DNA from: JAZLIC01 sp045617225
GTDB taxonomy: Bacteria > Bacillota > Clostridia > Monoglobales > Monoglobaceae
Reading direction: 5' to 3'
Assembly (NCBI GenBank): GCA_045617225.1
Contig: JAZLIC010000088.1
Location: 1 to 5,037, forward strand
Length of the DNA stretch: 5,037 nt
The notes below the pieces were generated by a model. It did no database searches. It was given only the letters and a program-made list of their open reading frames with translations, and was not told the origin of the DNA. Positions 1-5,037 of the stretch are shown here, piece after piece. Each line of letters opens with the position of its first letter. Positions within the stretch are counted from its first letter, which is position 1. A program made the translations under genes and the position numbers.

Positions 1-27
1 TGCTCTAGCCAACTGAGCTATACCGCC
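1..27 (-). tRNA. tRNA gene, 5' part only (cut by window edge)
   Basis: Read on the minus strand, these 27 bases form the 5' end of a tRNA. The acceptor strand is GGCGGTA, followed by T8 and A9, a D-stem of GCTC pairing with GAGC, and a D-loop carrying the conserved A14 and GG. The anticodon lies beyond the left edge, so the amino acid cannot be read. The 5' half resembles elongator tRNA-Met genes of low-GC Gram-positives, but that is only a guess. A separate promoter lies just upstream at 58-86, so the gene need not depend on tsaD transcription. Confidence 0.85.
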
Positions 28-57
28 AAATATATGTGCCTTCAAAACACTTGTACT

Positions 58-86
58 ATATTAGCAGAAAAACCGCCTCTTGTCAA
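58..86 (-). promoter_or_regulatory. Promoter for the partial tRNA
   Basis: On the minus strand a perfect -35 box TTGACA (86-81) is followed, after 17 bases, by TAATAT (63-58), a four-of-six match to the -10 consensus. An alternative -10, TATAGT (60-55), matches better but would need a 20-base spacer. Initiation near position 51 would give a leader of about 24 bases before the mature tRNA 5' end at 27. This is inferred from motif match and placement. Confidence 0.6.
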
Positions 87-161
87 GTTATTTTTAAAAA
101 TTATTTTCTATATTCTTACTTCAAACTTTACAACTCGTTTACCAAATCATTACTACTCACA

Positions 162-232
162 CTTTCCACAGAGTTATCCACAGAAATTTTGGTGGTTTTT
201 CGCGTATTTTGCATTTTTCCACACATTCCACA
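162..232 (+). promoter_or_regulatory. Cluster of DnaA-box-like 9-mers
   Basis: Four 9-mers ending in the box core CCACA lie in the same direction within 71 bases: CTTTCCACA (162-170), TTATCCACA (174-182, a perfect DnaA box), TTTTCCACA (215-223, one mismatch) and CATTCCACA (224-232, weak). They fill the gap between the end of tsaD and the tRNA promoter, and AT-rich DNA lies to their left. Known biology: DnaA binds such clusters at oriC and at regulatory or titration sites elsewhere. No dnaA, dnaN or rpmH is in view, so an origin is not supported. A DnaA-titrating or regulatory cluster is the more cautious reading. The two weaker boxes could be chance matches. Confidence 0.5.
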
Positions 233-248
233 GAACTTTTATCAAACA

Positions 249-1253
249 TTAGAGTTTCAAACTCGGCATTGCGTTTAAATTTAAGTCTGCCACAGCATTA
301 TTATACTTATACTCAAAATATGCGGCACTTCCAATCATAGCCGCATTGTCGGTGCAAAGCAAAAGTCTTGGGCAATTAAACGTCATATTTTTTTCTTTTG
401 CAAGCTCCTCTGCTCTGTTACGCAGTGGCTCATTTGCGGCTACGCCACCGGCTAATGCAATTTGATTGCACTCCTTTTTTTCTGCACATTTTATAAGATG
501 GGTTGACAATACATCTACAACCGCTTCCTGAAAAGATGCCGCAACATCAAACGGGTTTATTTCTTCGCCCTTTTGCTTAGCATTATGAATATAATTAAGG
601 ACCGCAGTTTTAACGCCGCTGAAACTGAAATCTATACCCGTATCACCTGCATGAACTCTCGGAAAGTGTATTGCATCACTGTTACCTTTAAGGGCCGCGT
701 TTTGTATTGCAGGGCCGCCCGGATAGCCAAAGCCAAGCACGCGCGAAACCTTATCAAAAGCTTCGCCTGCCGCATCATCACAGGTGTGTGCCATAACCTC
801 ATATTGGGTAAAGTCCTTTGCGTATACAATGTGACTGTGACCTCCCGATGCAACAAGGCACACAAAAGGAGGTTTAAGCTCCGGAGTTTCCAAATAATTG
901 GCACATATGTGACCTTTTATGTGATGGACAGGTATAAGCGGCTTTTTAAGGGTATAAGCTAAACCTTTTGCATAAGAAACACCAACCAAAAGCGCACCAA
1001 CCAATCCGGGGCCATAGGTTACCGCAATAGCATCAATATCGTTATATGTCATATTGGCGTCGTCAAGTGCCTTCTTTACAACTTGAGAGATATGCTCAAT
1101 ATGTTGTCTTGAAGCTATTTCAGGCACTACGCCGCCATACTCTTTATGGATAGATATTTGAGTGTGTATTACATTTGATATAACCTCTGTGCCGTCCTTT
1201 ACAACTGCTGCCGCAGTTTCATCACACGAACTTTCAATAGCAAGTATATACAA
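249..1253 (-). CDS. tsaD: tRNA N6-adenosine threonylcarbamoyltransferase TsaD
   Basis: This 334-residue protein has the usual TsaD (Gcp/YgjD, Kae1 family) length. TsaD transfers the threonylcarbamoyl group from threonylcarbamoyl-AMP to A37 of ANN-decoding tRNAs in the cytoplasm, working with TsaB and TsaE in bacteria. The N-terminal ASKHA nucleotide-fold motif AIESSCDET is at residues 5-13. The metal-binding histidines lie in HIKGH (H111 and H115), SGGHS at 136-140 and the metal-ligand aspartate in TDNAAMIGSA (D302). ALAGGVAAN at 267-274 is also typical. No key residue is missing. The start is TTG at 1253-1251, because family members begin right before the ILAIESS strand and an AAGGAA site lies ten bases upstream. 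The gene stands alone: tsaB, tsaE and rimI are not in view, and the upstream neighbour is divergent. No convincing intrinsic terminator follows the stop. Confidence 0.97.
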   Translation of the reverse strand: MYILAIESSCDETAAAVVKDGTEVISNVIHTQISIHKEYGGVVPEIASRQHIEHISQVVKKALDDANMTYNDIDAIAVTYGPGLVGALLVGVSYAKGLAYTLKKPLIPVHHIKGHICANYLETPELKPPFVCLVASGGHSHIVYAKDFTQYEVMAHTCDDAAGEAFDKVSRVLGFGYPGGPAIQNAALKGNSDAIHFPRVHAGDTGIDFSFSGVKTAVLNYIHNAKQKGEEINPFDVAASFQEAVVDVLSTHLIKCAEKKECNQIALAGGVAANEPLRNRAEELAKEKNMTFNCPRLLLCTDNAAMIGSAAYFEYKYNNAVADLNLNAMPSLKL

Positions 1254-1263
1254 TTAAATCACA

Positions 1264-1269
1264 TTCCTT
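1264..1269 (-). promoter_or_regulatory. Ribosome binding site deciding the tsaD TTG start
   Basis: AAGGAA on the minus strand, ten bases before the TTG at 1253-1251. The only nearby ATG overlaps this site and runs straight into a TGA out of frame, so the TTG is the best-supported start. Confidence 0.65.
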
Positions 1270-1287
1270 ATTTTTAAGTATATTATG

Positions 1288-1316
1288 ATTATAGCACAAA
1301 TTTCGTCAAAAATAAA
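1288..1316 (-). promoter_or_regulatory. Extended -10 promoter for tsaD
   Basis: The minus strand carries TGCTATAAT (1296-1288), an extended -10 element with a perfect TATAAT. Seventeen bases upstream of the hexamer is only a weak -35, TTTATT (1316-1311), which fits extended -10 promoters. Initiation near 1280 would leave about 27 bases before the TTG start, enough for the ribosome binding site. A TTGACG at 1309-1304 is too close to serve as the -35. Confidence 0.5.
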
Positions 1317-1362
1317 TAGAAAATTTTAATTTATATTTATAATTTATAATACCTATCTATTA

Positions 1363-1390
1363 TTGACAATTAAATGATAAATGGTATAAT
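1363..1390 (+). promoter_or_regulatory. Consensus sigma-A promoter for the gtrA-like operon
   Basis: Perfect TTGACA (1363-1368) and perfect TATAAT (1385-1390) are separated by 16 bases. The roughly 50 bases upstream are almost entirely A and T and could act as an UP element. Expected initiation is near 1396-1398, only a few bases before the likely GTG start codons of the next gene. The promoter is divergent from the tsaD promoter, about 50 bases away. Confidence 0.8.
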
Positions 1391-1402
1391 AGATTGGGTA
1401 GG

Positions 1403-1831
1403 GTGGTGGTTTACATTAAGAGTTTTTATTTAAAGTATCAAGAGATGATTTTATATGTTGTCTTTGGTATTGGTACTTTTTTGGTTGATACAGGTGTGTT
1501 TTGGATTTTGGGCTCAATATTTTCGTTAGACAACAATCCGGTTTTAATGCACACTTGCAGTGTCTTTGCGACTACCCTTGCAATCATATTTGCATATGTT
1601 ACAAATCGCAAGTATGTATTCAAGAGTGAAACGTCAGGATTTAAAAATGTGTTAAAAGAAGTTACGGAATTTTTTGCGGCAAGAATTTTCACTCTTATTA
1701 TGGCAGAACTTATGCTTCAATACGGAGTAACACGGTTTAGATTTGATTCAAGAATTGTAAAGATTTTTGTAAATGTAATTGTTATTATTCTTAACTATAT
1801 TTTCAGTAAGCTTTGGATATTTAAAAAATAA
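1403..1831 (+). CDS. GtrA-family membrane protein
   Basis: A small, very hydrophobic protein of about 142 residues with four predicted membrane segments (roughly 15-38, 47-67, 89-107 and 117-135, counted from the GTG at 1403). The family signatures are NRKYVF after segment two (68-73) and the C-terminal NYIFSKLWIF (131-140). GtrA-like proteins are thought to help move polyprenyl-phosphate-linked sugars across the membrane for glycosylation of surface polymers; the exact substrate is not predictable. The start is uncertain. TTG at 1394 would lie upstream of the expected transcript start. GTG at 1403 or 1406 keeps the family-like lead-in KYQEMILYVVFG. ATG at 1445 would begin right at segment one. 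No well-spaced ribosome binding site precedes any of them. The stop is 23 bases before the nucleotidyltransferase gene, so the two are probably one operon. Confidence 0.88.
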   Translation: MVVYIKSFYLKYQEMILYVVFGIGTFLVDTGVFWILGSIFSLDNNPVLMHTCSVFATTLAIIFAYVTNRKYVFKSETSGFKNVLKEVTEFFAARIFTLIMAELMLQYGVTRFRFDSRIVKIFVNVIVIILNYIFSKLWIFKK

Positions 1832-1854
1832 TACATATAGAAAGGTGAGTTAAA

Positions 1855-2697
1855 ATGAGTGCAGAATTAGTTATTATGGCGGCAGGTATGGGAAGCAGAT
1901 TCGGAGGTCTTAAACAGGCGGCGCCGATGGGCCCTAATGGTGAAATTATTATTGATTTCTCTGTTTATGATGCAAAAAGGGCAGGCTTTGAAAAAGCTGT
2001 TATCATAATAAGACACGACTTTGAAAAAGAGTTCAGAGATGTATGCGGCAGAAGAATTGAGAAAATGATTGATGTTGAATACGCTTTCCAGGAGAAAGAG
2101 GATTTGCCGACAGGTTTTACACTTCCTGACGGAAGAGAAAAACCGTGGGGTACGGGACATGCTATCCTTTGTGCGAAAAATGCAATCAAAAATCCTTTCT
2201 TGGTAATTAACGCAGATGACTATTACGGAACAACCGTATATGATGATATGTATAAGTTCTTATCTACAGAAGACGGTATGTGCCTTGCAGGCTATAAGCT
2301 CGGCAACACACTCTCTGAGAACGGTTCTGTTACAAGAGGCGTTTGCACGGTTGAAAACGGAATTTTAACAAGCATTGAGGAATGTAAGGATATTCCTTTC
2401 GATACAACGCTTCCTCATGATACAATCGTTTCTATGAATATGTGGGGATTGGACCCGGGGGTTTTGGAATTCTTGGACGAGGAATTTGTTAAATTCTTAA
2501 AAGATAAGTTCAACGAGCCTAAGACAGAGTACCTTTTGCCTGAGATTATCGACAAGAGAATTAAGACTAAAAATACTCCCGTAAAGGTTATCGAAACTAA
2601 CGTACGCTGGCTCGGTGTAACCTACCCAGAAGATGCACCATATGTAAGAAGCGAGATTAAAAAATTAGTTGAAGCAGGTCTATATTCTAATATTTAA
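1855..2697 (+). CDS. Sugar-phosphate nucleotidyltransferase (NTP_transferase family)
   Basis: A 280-residue cytoplasmic protein of the nucleotidyltransferase fold that joins a sugar 1-phosphate to an NTP to give a nucleotide sugar. The N-terminal nucleotide-binding signature AAGMGSRFGGLKQ is at residues 9-21, with Arg15 and Lys20 in the usual places. WGTGHA (98-103) and the metal-binding INADDYYG (118-125) follow, then VSMNMWG (192-198) and WLGVTYPED (252-260) of the sugar-side region. There is no C-terminal left-handed beta-helix, so it is a single-domain form without an acetyltransferase part. The base and sugar used cannot be told from sequence. ATG at 1855 is preceded by AAAGGTGAG (1841-1849) at good spacing. 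It follows the gtrA-like gene by 23 bases, which suggests a shared role in making a surface glycan precursor. No terminator follows, so transcripts may run on to the terminator after tRNA-Pro. Confidence 0.93.
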   Translation: MSAELVIMAAGMGSRFGGLKQAAPMGPNGEIIIDFSVYDAKRAGFEKAVIIIRHDFEKEFRDVCGRRIEKMIDVEYAFQEKEDLPTGFTLPDGREKPWGTGHAILCAKNAIKNPFLVINADDYYGTTVYDDMYKFLSTEDGMCLAGYKLGNTLSENGSVTRGVCTVENGILTSIEECKDIPFDTTLPHDTIVSMNMWGLDPGVLEFLDEEFVKFLKDKFNEPKTEYLLPEIIDKRIKTKNTPVKVIETNVRWLGVTYPEDAPYVRSEIKKLVEAGLYSNI

Positions 2698-2728
2698 TCG
2701 AAAAATTGATATATGAGTCAAAAAAGCC

Positions 2729-2757
2729 TTGACAATAACTGCATAGCGTGCTATAAT
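2729..2757 (+). promoter_or_regulatory. Promoter for tRNA-Pro
   Basis: Perfect TTGACA (2729-2734), 17-base spacer, perfect TATAAT (2752-2757). Initiation is expected near 2764, about nine bases before the mature tRNA. This is full consensus, as expected for a stable RNA gene. Confidence 0.88.
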
Positions 2758-2772
2758 CACTATTGTTGTTTT

Positions 2773-2849
2773 CGAGGTGTGGCTCAGTTTGGTAGAGTAC
2801 TACGTTCGGGACGTAGGGGTCGCAGGTTCAAATCCTGTCACCTCGACCA
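2773..2849 (+). tRNA. tRNA-Pro (anticodon CGG)
   Basis: A complete 77-base tRNA with encoded CCA (2847-2849). Acceptor CGAGGTG (2773-2779) pairs with CACCTCG (2839-2845), and the discriminator is A2846. The anticodon stem CTACG/CGTAG (2800-2804 and 2812-2816) closes the loop TTCGGGA, giving anticodon CGG at 2807-2809 followed by G37. The T-arm is GCAGG, loop TTCAAAT, CCTGT, where the closing pair G-T is a wobble. The C1-G72 pair and A73 are standard for bacterial tRNA-Pro. It reads the proline codon CCG. It has its own promoter and terminator, so it is a single-gene unit. Confidence 0.97.
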
Positions 2850-2851
2850 AC

Positions 2852-2890
2852 AAAAAGTCTCTTTTGTCTACCGACAAAAGAGACTTTTTT
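2852..2890 (+). terminator. Intrinsic terminator after tRNA-Pro
   Basis: A perfect 12-bp stem, GTCTCTTTTGTC (2857-2868) with GACAAAAGAGAC (2873-2884), has the tetraloop TACC. It is flanked by five A on the left and six T on the right (2885-2890), so the pairing can extend to 17 bp. It starts three bases after the tRNA CCA end. It could also end read-through from the gtrA-nucleotidyltransferase unit. Confidence 0.93.
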
Positions 2891-2897
2891 GAATTAT

Positions 2898-2917
2898 GTT
2901 TGCTCTATCGGGCAAAC
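2898..2917 (+). other. Short hairpin without a T-run
   Basis: GTTTGCTC (2898-2905) and GGGCAAAC (2910-2917) can pair over eight positions with one G-T wobble and a TATC loop. No run of T follows, so it is not a standard terminator. It lies between the tRNA terminator and the protease remnant. A GGAGG sequence just after it (2920-2924) has no usable start codon behind it. This may be a leftover of an older leader, or chance. Confidence 0.3.
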
Positions 2918-2939
2918 ACGGAGGATTTTAATTTGTAAT

Positions 2940-3137
2940 CAAGCCAAAGAATACGGAATAATAAAAGGAGCTATGTTCAACGGTATCGTTTGGACGCTGT
3001 GGCACATTCCTCTTTGGTTCATACGCGGTGGAAGCAAATGAGCGTATTTTATATACTATTGGCGCTTTTCAGCATTATTTATTATCGCAGGTGCGACAAC
3101 GGCCGAAAAACTTGTTTTATATAGGAGGTTAATATGA
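2940..3137 (+). pseudogene. C-terminal remnant of a CPBP-family (CAAX protease-like) membrane protein
   Basis: One reading frame starting near 2940 gives EYGIIKGAMFNG, then IVWTLWHIPLWFI, the hallmark second motif of CPBP-family intramembrane metalloproteases (residues WHIPLW at about 3000-3017). These proteins cleave substrates within membranes and include CAAX-processing and bacteriocin-immunity relatives. The first motif (EExxxR) and the whole front are absent, and no start codon with a ribosome site precedes the segment. The frame meets a TGA at 3039-3041, then continues as a hydrophobic stretch (SALFIIAGA) and a basic tail (EKLVLYRRL) to a TGA at 3135-3137, which overlaps the galM ATG. 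A frame-shifted alternative after 3038 (MSVFYILLALF) is also hydrophobic. I read this as a 5'-deleted, decayed gene whose end still holds the galM ribosome binding site. Confidence 0.7.
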
Positions 3138-4162
3138 TAAAAAAAGAAGTTATCGGAACACACGAGGGAAAAGAAATATATCAGTATACTCTTGATAATT
3201 CTAACGGATTATCCGCAGAAATACTAAACTATGGCGGTATAATAAAAAGCTTAACATTCTGCGGAATTGATATGGTATTCGGTATGGATAGCTTTGATGA
3301 TTACTTAAATAACGGTGATTATTTTGGCGTGATTGTCGGAAGAAACTCCAACAGAATTGTTGGTGCAAAGTTTGAGCTTGGCGACAAAACATATACAATT
3401 CCGGATAACGATAATGGCAACAATCTTCATAGCGGTCCCGATGGATTTGACAAAAAAATATGGGATTGCAGTATCTGTGATGATGTTGAGCCTTCATTGA
3501 TACTGTCATACACCAGTCCCGATGGCGAACAGGGATTTCCGAGTGAAGTTAAGGTAAAAGTCACTTATACATTAACTGCCGACAACTCACTTAAAATTCA
3601 TTACGAAGGCACATCGGACAGCGACACCCTTTTAAATATGACAAATCATTCATATTTTAACCTTAACGGTCACGATAGCGGAAGCATACATAATCACACC
3701 TTATGGCTAAGAAGCAGTTTCTATACTCCGAATGCCAAAACCAATGCACCGTATGGTGAGGTACTTTCTGTATCAAACACACCATTTGATTTCAGAAAGG
3801 CACACAAGTTGACAGAAGCGTTAAACTCAACGCACGCACAAATACTTTTGTGCAGCGGTTTAGACCACAATCTTGTGCTTGACGGTTTTGGATACAGATT
3901 AGCCGCAAAGCTCGTCGGCGATAAAAGCGGTGTTTCAATGGAGATGTATACAGATGCTCCGGGCGTTCAATTATACAGCGGAAACTTTGTAAATAAGGAA
4001 AAACTCGCTTATAAAGACGGAGTTATATATTCTTCTCAATGCTCGCTTTGTATGGAAACGCAAGCATTTCCGAACTTTACGCAAAACTCTCACTTCCCAA
4101 GCGGAATACTCAAAAAAGGCGAAAAATACGATACCACTACAACATATAAGTTTTATAAATAG
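3134..4162 (+). CDS. galM: Aldose 1-epimerase (galactose mutarotase)
   Basis: A 342-residue protein of normal family length that interconverts alpha and beta anomers of galactose or glucose, the entry step of the Leloir pathway, in the cytoplasm. Visible family motifs are LNYGG (31-35), GRNSNRI (69-75), NNLHSG (96-101), TNHSYFNLNGH with the proposed catalytic acid His172, GLDHNLVL with Asp244, and METQAFPN with the proposed catalytic base Glu308. Their spacing is close to that of the characterised Lactococcus enzyme. No signal peptide is seen. ATG at 3134 is preceded by AGGAGG (3123-3128) at five bases, a near-ideal site that lies inside the protease remnant. I find no strong promoter upstream; TATACT at 3052-3057 has only a poor -35. 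The gene converges on a phospho-beta-glucosidase, and its TAG stop is part of their shared terminator. Confidence 0.95.
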   Translation: MIKKEVIGTHEGKEIYQYTLDNSNGLSAEILNYGGIIKSLTFCGIDMVFGMDSFDDYLNNGDYFGVIVGRNSNRIVGAKFELGDKTYTIPDNDNGNNLHSGPDGFDKKIWDCSICDDVEPSLILSYTSPDGEQGFPSEVKVKVTYTLTADNSLKIHYEGTSDSDTLLNMTNHSYFNLNGHDSGSIHNHTLWLRSSFYTPNAKTNAPYGEVLSVSNTPFDFRKAHKLTEALNSTHAQILLCSGLDHNLVLDGFGYRLAAKLVGDKSGVSMEMYTDAPGVQLYSGNFVNKEKLAYKDGVIYSSQCSLCMETQAFPNFTQNSHFPSGILKKGEKYDTTTTYKFYK

Positions 4163-4197
4163 CAAAAAGGCAGCCTTTATCGGTTGCCTTTTTGCTA
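4160..4197. terminator. Shared bidirectional terminator of galM and the GH1 gene
   Basis: The core stem GGCAGCC (4169-4175) and GGTTGCC (4182-4188) has the loop TTTATC and one G-T wobble. Five A (4164-4168) on the left and five T (4189-4193) on the right give a T-run after the stem on both strands. Pairing extends outward through AGC/GCT to the galM TAG (4160-4162), which pairs with the complement of the GH1 TAG (4195-4197). The full pairing is 16 bp. Confidence 0.92.
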
Positions 4198-5037
4198 TCT
4201 TTTAAGGCTTTCGCCATTTGTCCTTATAATATTTTTGTACCATTCAAAGGATTTCTTTTTATAGCGTTTCAAAGTGCCGCTTCCGTCGTTATTTCTGTCA
4301 ACATAGATAAAGCCGTACCTCTTTTTCATTTCGGCAGTCGATGCACTTACTATATCTATGCATCCCCACGAGGTATAACCCATTACCTCAACTCCGTCTT
4401 TTATTGCTTTTTCAACCTCAACCAAATGGTCGTTTAAATATTCTATCCGATAATCATCTTCTACTGTATCATTCTTTAAAACATCATTTGCGCCAAGACC
4501 GTTTTCCACGATAAACAACGGAAGCTGAAACATATCATAAAGCTTTGTAAGAGTGTATCTAAGGCCCTTGGGGTCAATTTGCCAACCCCAATCCGTGGAT
4601 TTTAAATATGGGTTTATAAACCCCTTCGCAAGATTTCCGCCGGTCATATCCTTGTTCTCGTCGGCACTTTCACAAATGCTTGAATAATAGCTGAATGAGA
4701 TAAAGTCAACTGTGTTTTTCAGTATTTCTCTATCCTCCTCCGTTATATCAAGCCTGATATTATTATCCTTAAAATACTTTGTCAAATAAGACGGATAATA
4801 ACCTCTTGCATGGACAAAAGCGAACTGATATGTTTCCCTGTCCCTGAGCATTGTTTTGATTATATCATCGGGATTTGGCGTTAAGGGATATACTGTCACG
4901 CCTAAAATCATACAACCGACTTTTGCATCAGGTATAATGCTATGGCAAATTTTTGTTACAGATGCGCTTGCTACAAGTTGGTAATGTATAGCGTTATATA
5001 ATTCTTCTTCGGACAAATTTTCTTTCATTATGCCGCC
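4195..5037 (-). CDS. GH1 6-phospho-beta-glucosidase, C-terminal part (cut by window edge)
   Basis: This is the C-terminal 280 residues of a glycoside hydrolase family 1 enzyme, which normally has about 470-480. It hydrolyses phosphorylated beta-glucosides, such as cellobiose 6-phosphate or aryl-glucoside phosphates delivered by PTS uptake. Counting from the Met at 5028, LVASASVTK (18-26) and the NPDD segment (52-55) are typical of the middle of the barrel. FIVENGLGAND (172-182) carries the catalytic nucleophile Glu175. SASTAEMKKRYGFIYVD has Ser230, Lys236 and Tyr238 at the +6/+8 spacing of the phosphate-binding residues, supporting a 6-phospho substrate. The acid/base motif (NEP/NEI) would lie off the right edge. 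The Met at 5028 is internal: the frame stays open through GGI to the edge, and the conserved region continues leftward in the protein. The gene is convergent with galM. No PTS gene is in view. bglA, bglH and ascB-type names cannot be told apart. Confidence 0.95.
   Translation of the reverse strand, partial: GGIMKENLSEEELYNAIHYQLVASASVTKICHSIIPDAKVGCMILGVTVYPLTPNPDDIIKTMLRDRETYQFAFVHARGYYPSYLTKYFKDNNIRLDITEEDREILKNTVDFISFSYYSSICESADENKDMTGGNLAKGFINPYLKSTDWGWQIDPKGLRYTLTKLYDMFQLPLFIVENGLGANDVLKNDTVEDDYRIEYLNDHLVEVEKAIKDGVEVMGYTSWGCIDIVSASTAEMKKRYGFIYVDRNNDGSGTLKRYKKKSFEWYKNIIRTNGESLKR

Noticed and set aside
145..182. Possible DnaA-trio (origin unwinding) element: CATTACTACT beside the boxes
   Set aside because: In the orientation required next to these boxes, the triplets read CAT rather than the expected GAT or AAT pattern, and the boxes face the wrong way for the Bacillus arrangement. 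No dnaA or dnaN is nearby.
252..264. Palindrome GAGTTTCAAACTC at the end of tsaD as a terminator
   Set aside because: Only about four pairs can form once a loop is allowed, and no T-run follows on the minus strand.
34..278. Two overlapping plus-strand open frames in the tRNA-tsaD gap
   Set aside because: Low-complexity, AT-driven sequence rich in Phe, Tyr and Thr with no ribosome site. The region is better explained by the minus-strand tRNA promoter and DnaA boxes, and one frame overlaps the tsaD end.
573..962. 129-codon open frame opposite tsaD
   Set aside because: Shadow frame inside a fully conserved tsaD; no ribosome site and no recognisable motif.
3039..3041. TGA read as tryptophan (recoded genetic code) in the protease remnant
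   Set aside because: The other genes use TGG for Trp and contain no internal TGA, and the remnant has also lost its front, so decay is simpler.
2773..3137. tRNA-Pro as an integration site for a mobile element
   Set aside because: No repeat of the tRNA 3' end, no integrase and no foreign-looking genes are visible downstream.

Overview
The window reads as ordinary chromosomal DNA from a low-GC, Gram-positive-type bacterium, most likely a Clostridia relative from an anaerobic or gut setting. This is an inference. It rests on AT-rich intergenic DNA, strong AGGAGG/AAGG-type ribosome binding sites, sigma-A promoters of the TTGACA/TATAAT type, a CCA-encoding tRNA gene, and protein families (GtrA, GH1 phospho-glycosidase, CPBP protease remnant) with Firmicutes-like sequences. 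I cannot name a species.

Left part (1-1316, minus strand): the 5' end of a tRNA gene runs off the left edge and has its own promoter at 58-86. Between that promoter and the next gene lies a short cluster of DnaA-box-like 9-mers (162-232), one a perfect TTATCCACA. Then comes tsaD, which makes the t6A37 modification of ANN-decoding tRNAs. It uses a TTG start and appears to have its own extended -10 promoter.

Middle part (1363-2890, plus strand): a consensus promoter, divergent from tsaD, drives a two-gene unit. The first gene is a small GtrA-family membrane protein and the second is a sugar-phosphate nucleotidyltransferase. Together they suggest supply and membrane transfer of an activated sugar for a surface glycan. 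A complete tRNA-Pro(CGG) follows, with a perfect promoter and a strong intrinsic terminator.

Right part (2891-5037): a short hairpin is followed by the C-terminal remnant of a CPBP-family (CAAX-protease-like) membrane protein, which has lost its front and carries an in-frame TGA. Then come galM (aldose 1-epimerase, plus strand) and, converging on it, the C-terminal part of a GH1 6-phospho-beta-glucosidase (minus strand, cut by the right edge). These two share one bidirectional terminator whose base pairs include both TAG stop codons. Both act in sugar catabolism.

I see no CRISPR array, transposase, phage gene or clearly new multi-gene system. The points most worth a second look are the DnaA-box cluster, the very short leader of the gtrA-like gene, the protease remnant and the paired-stop terminator.
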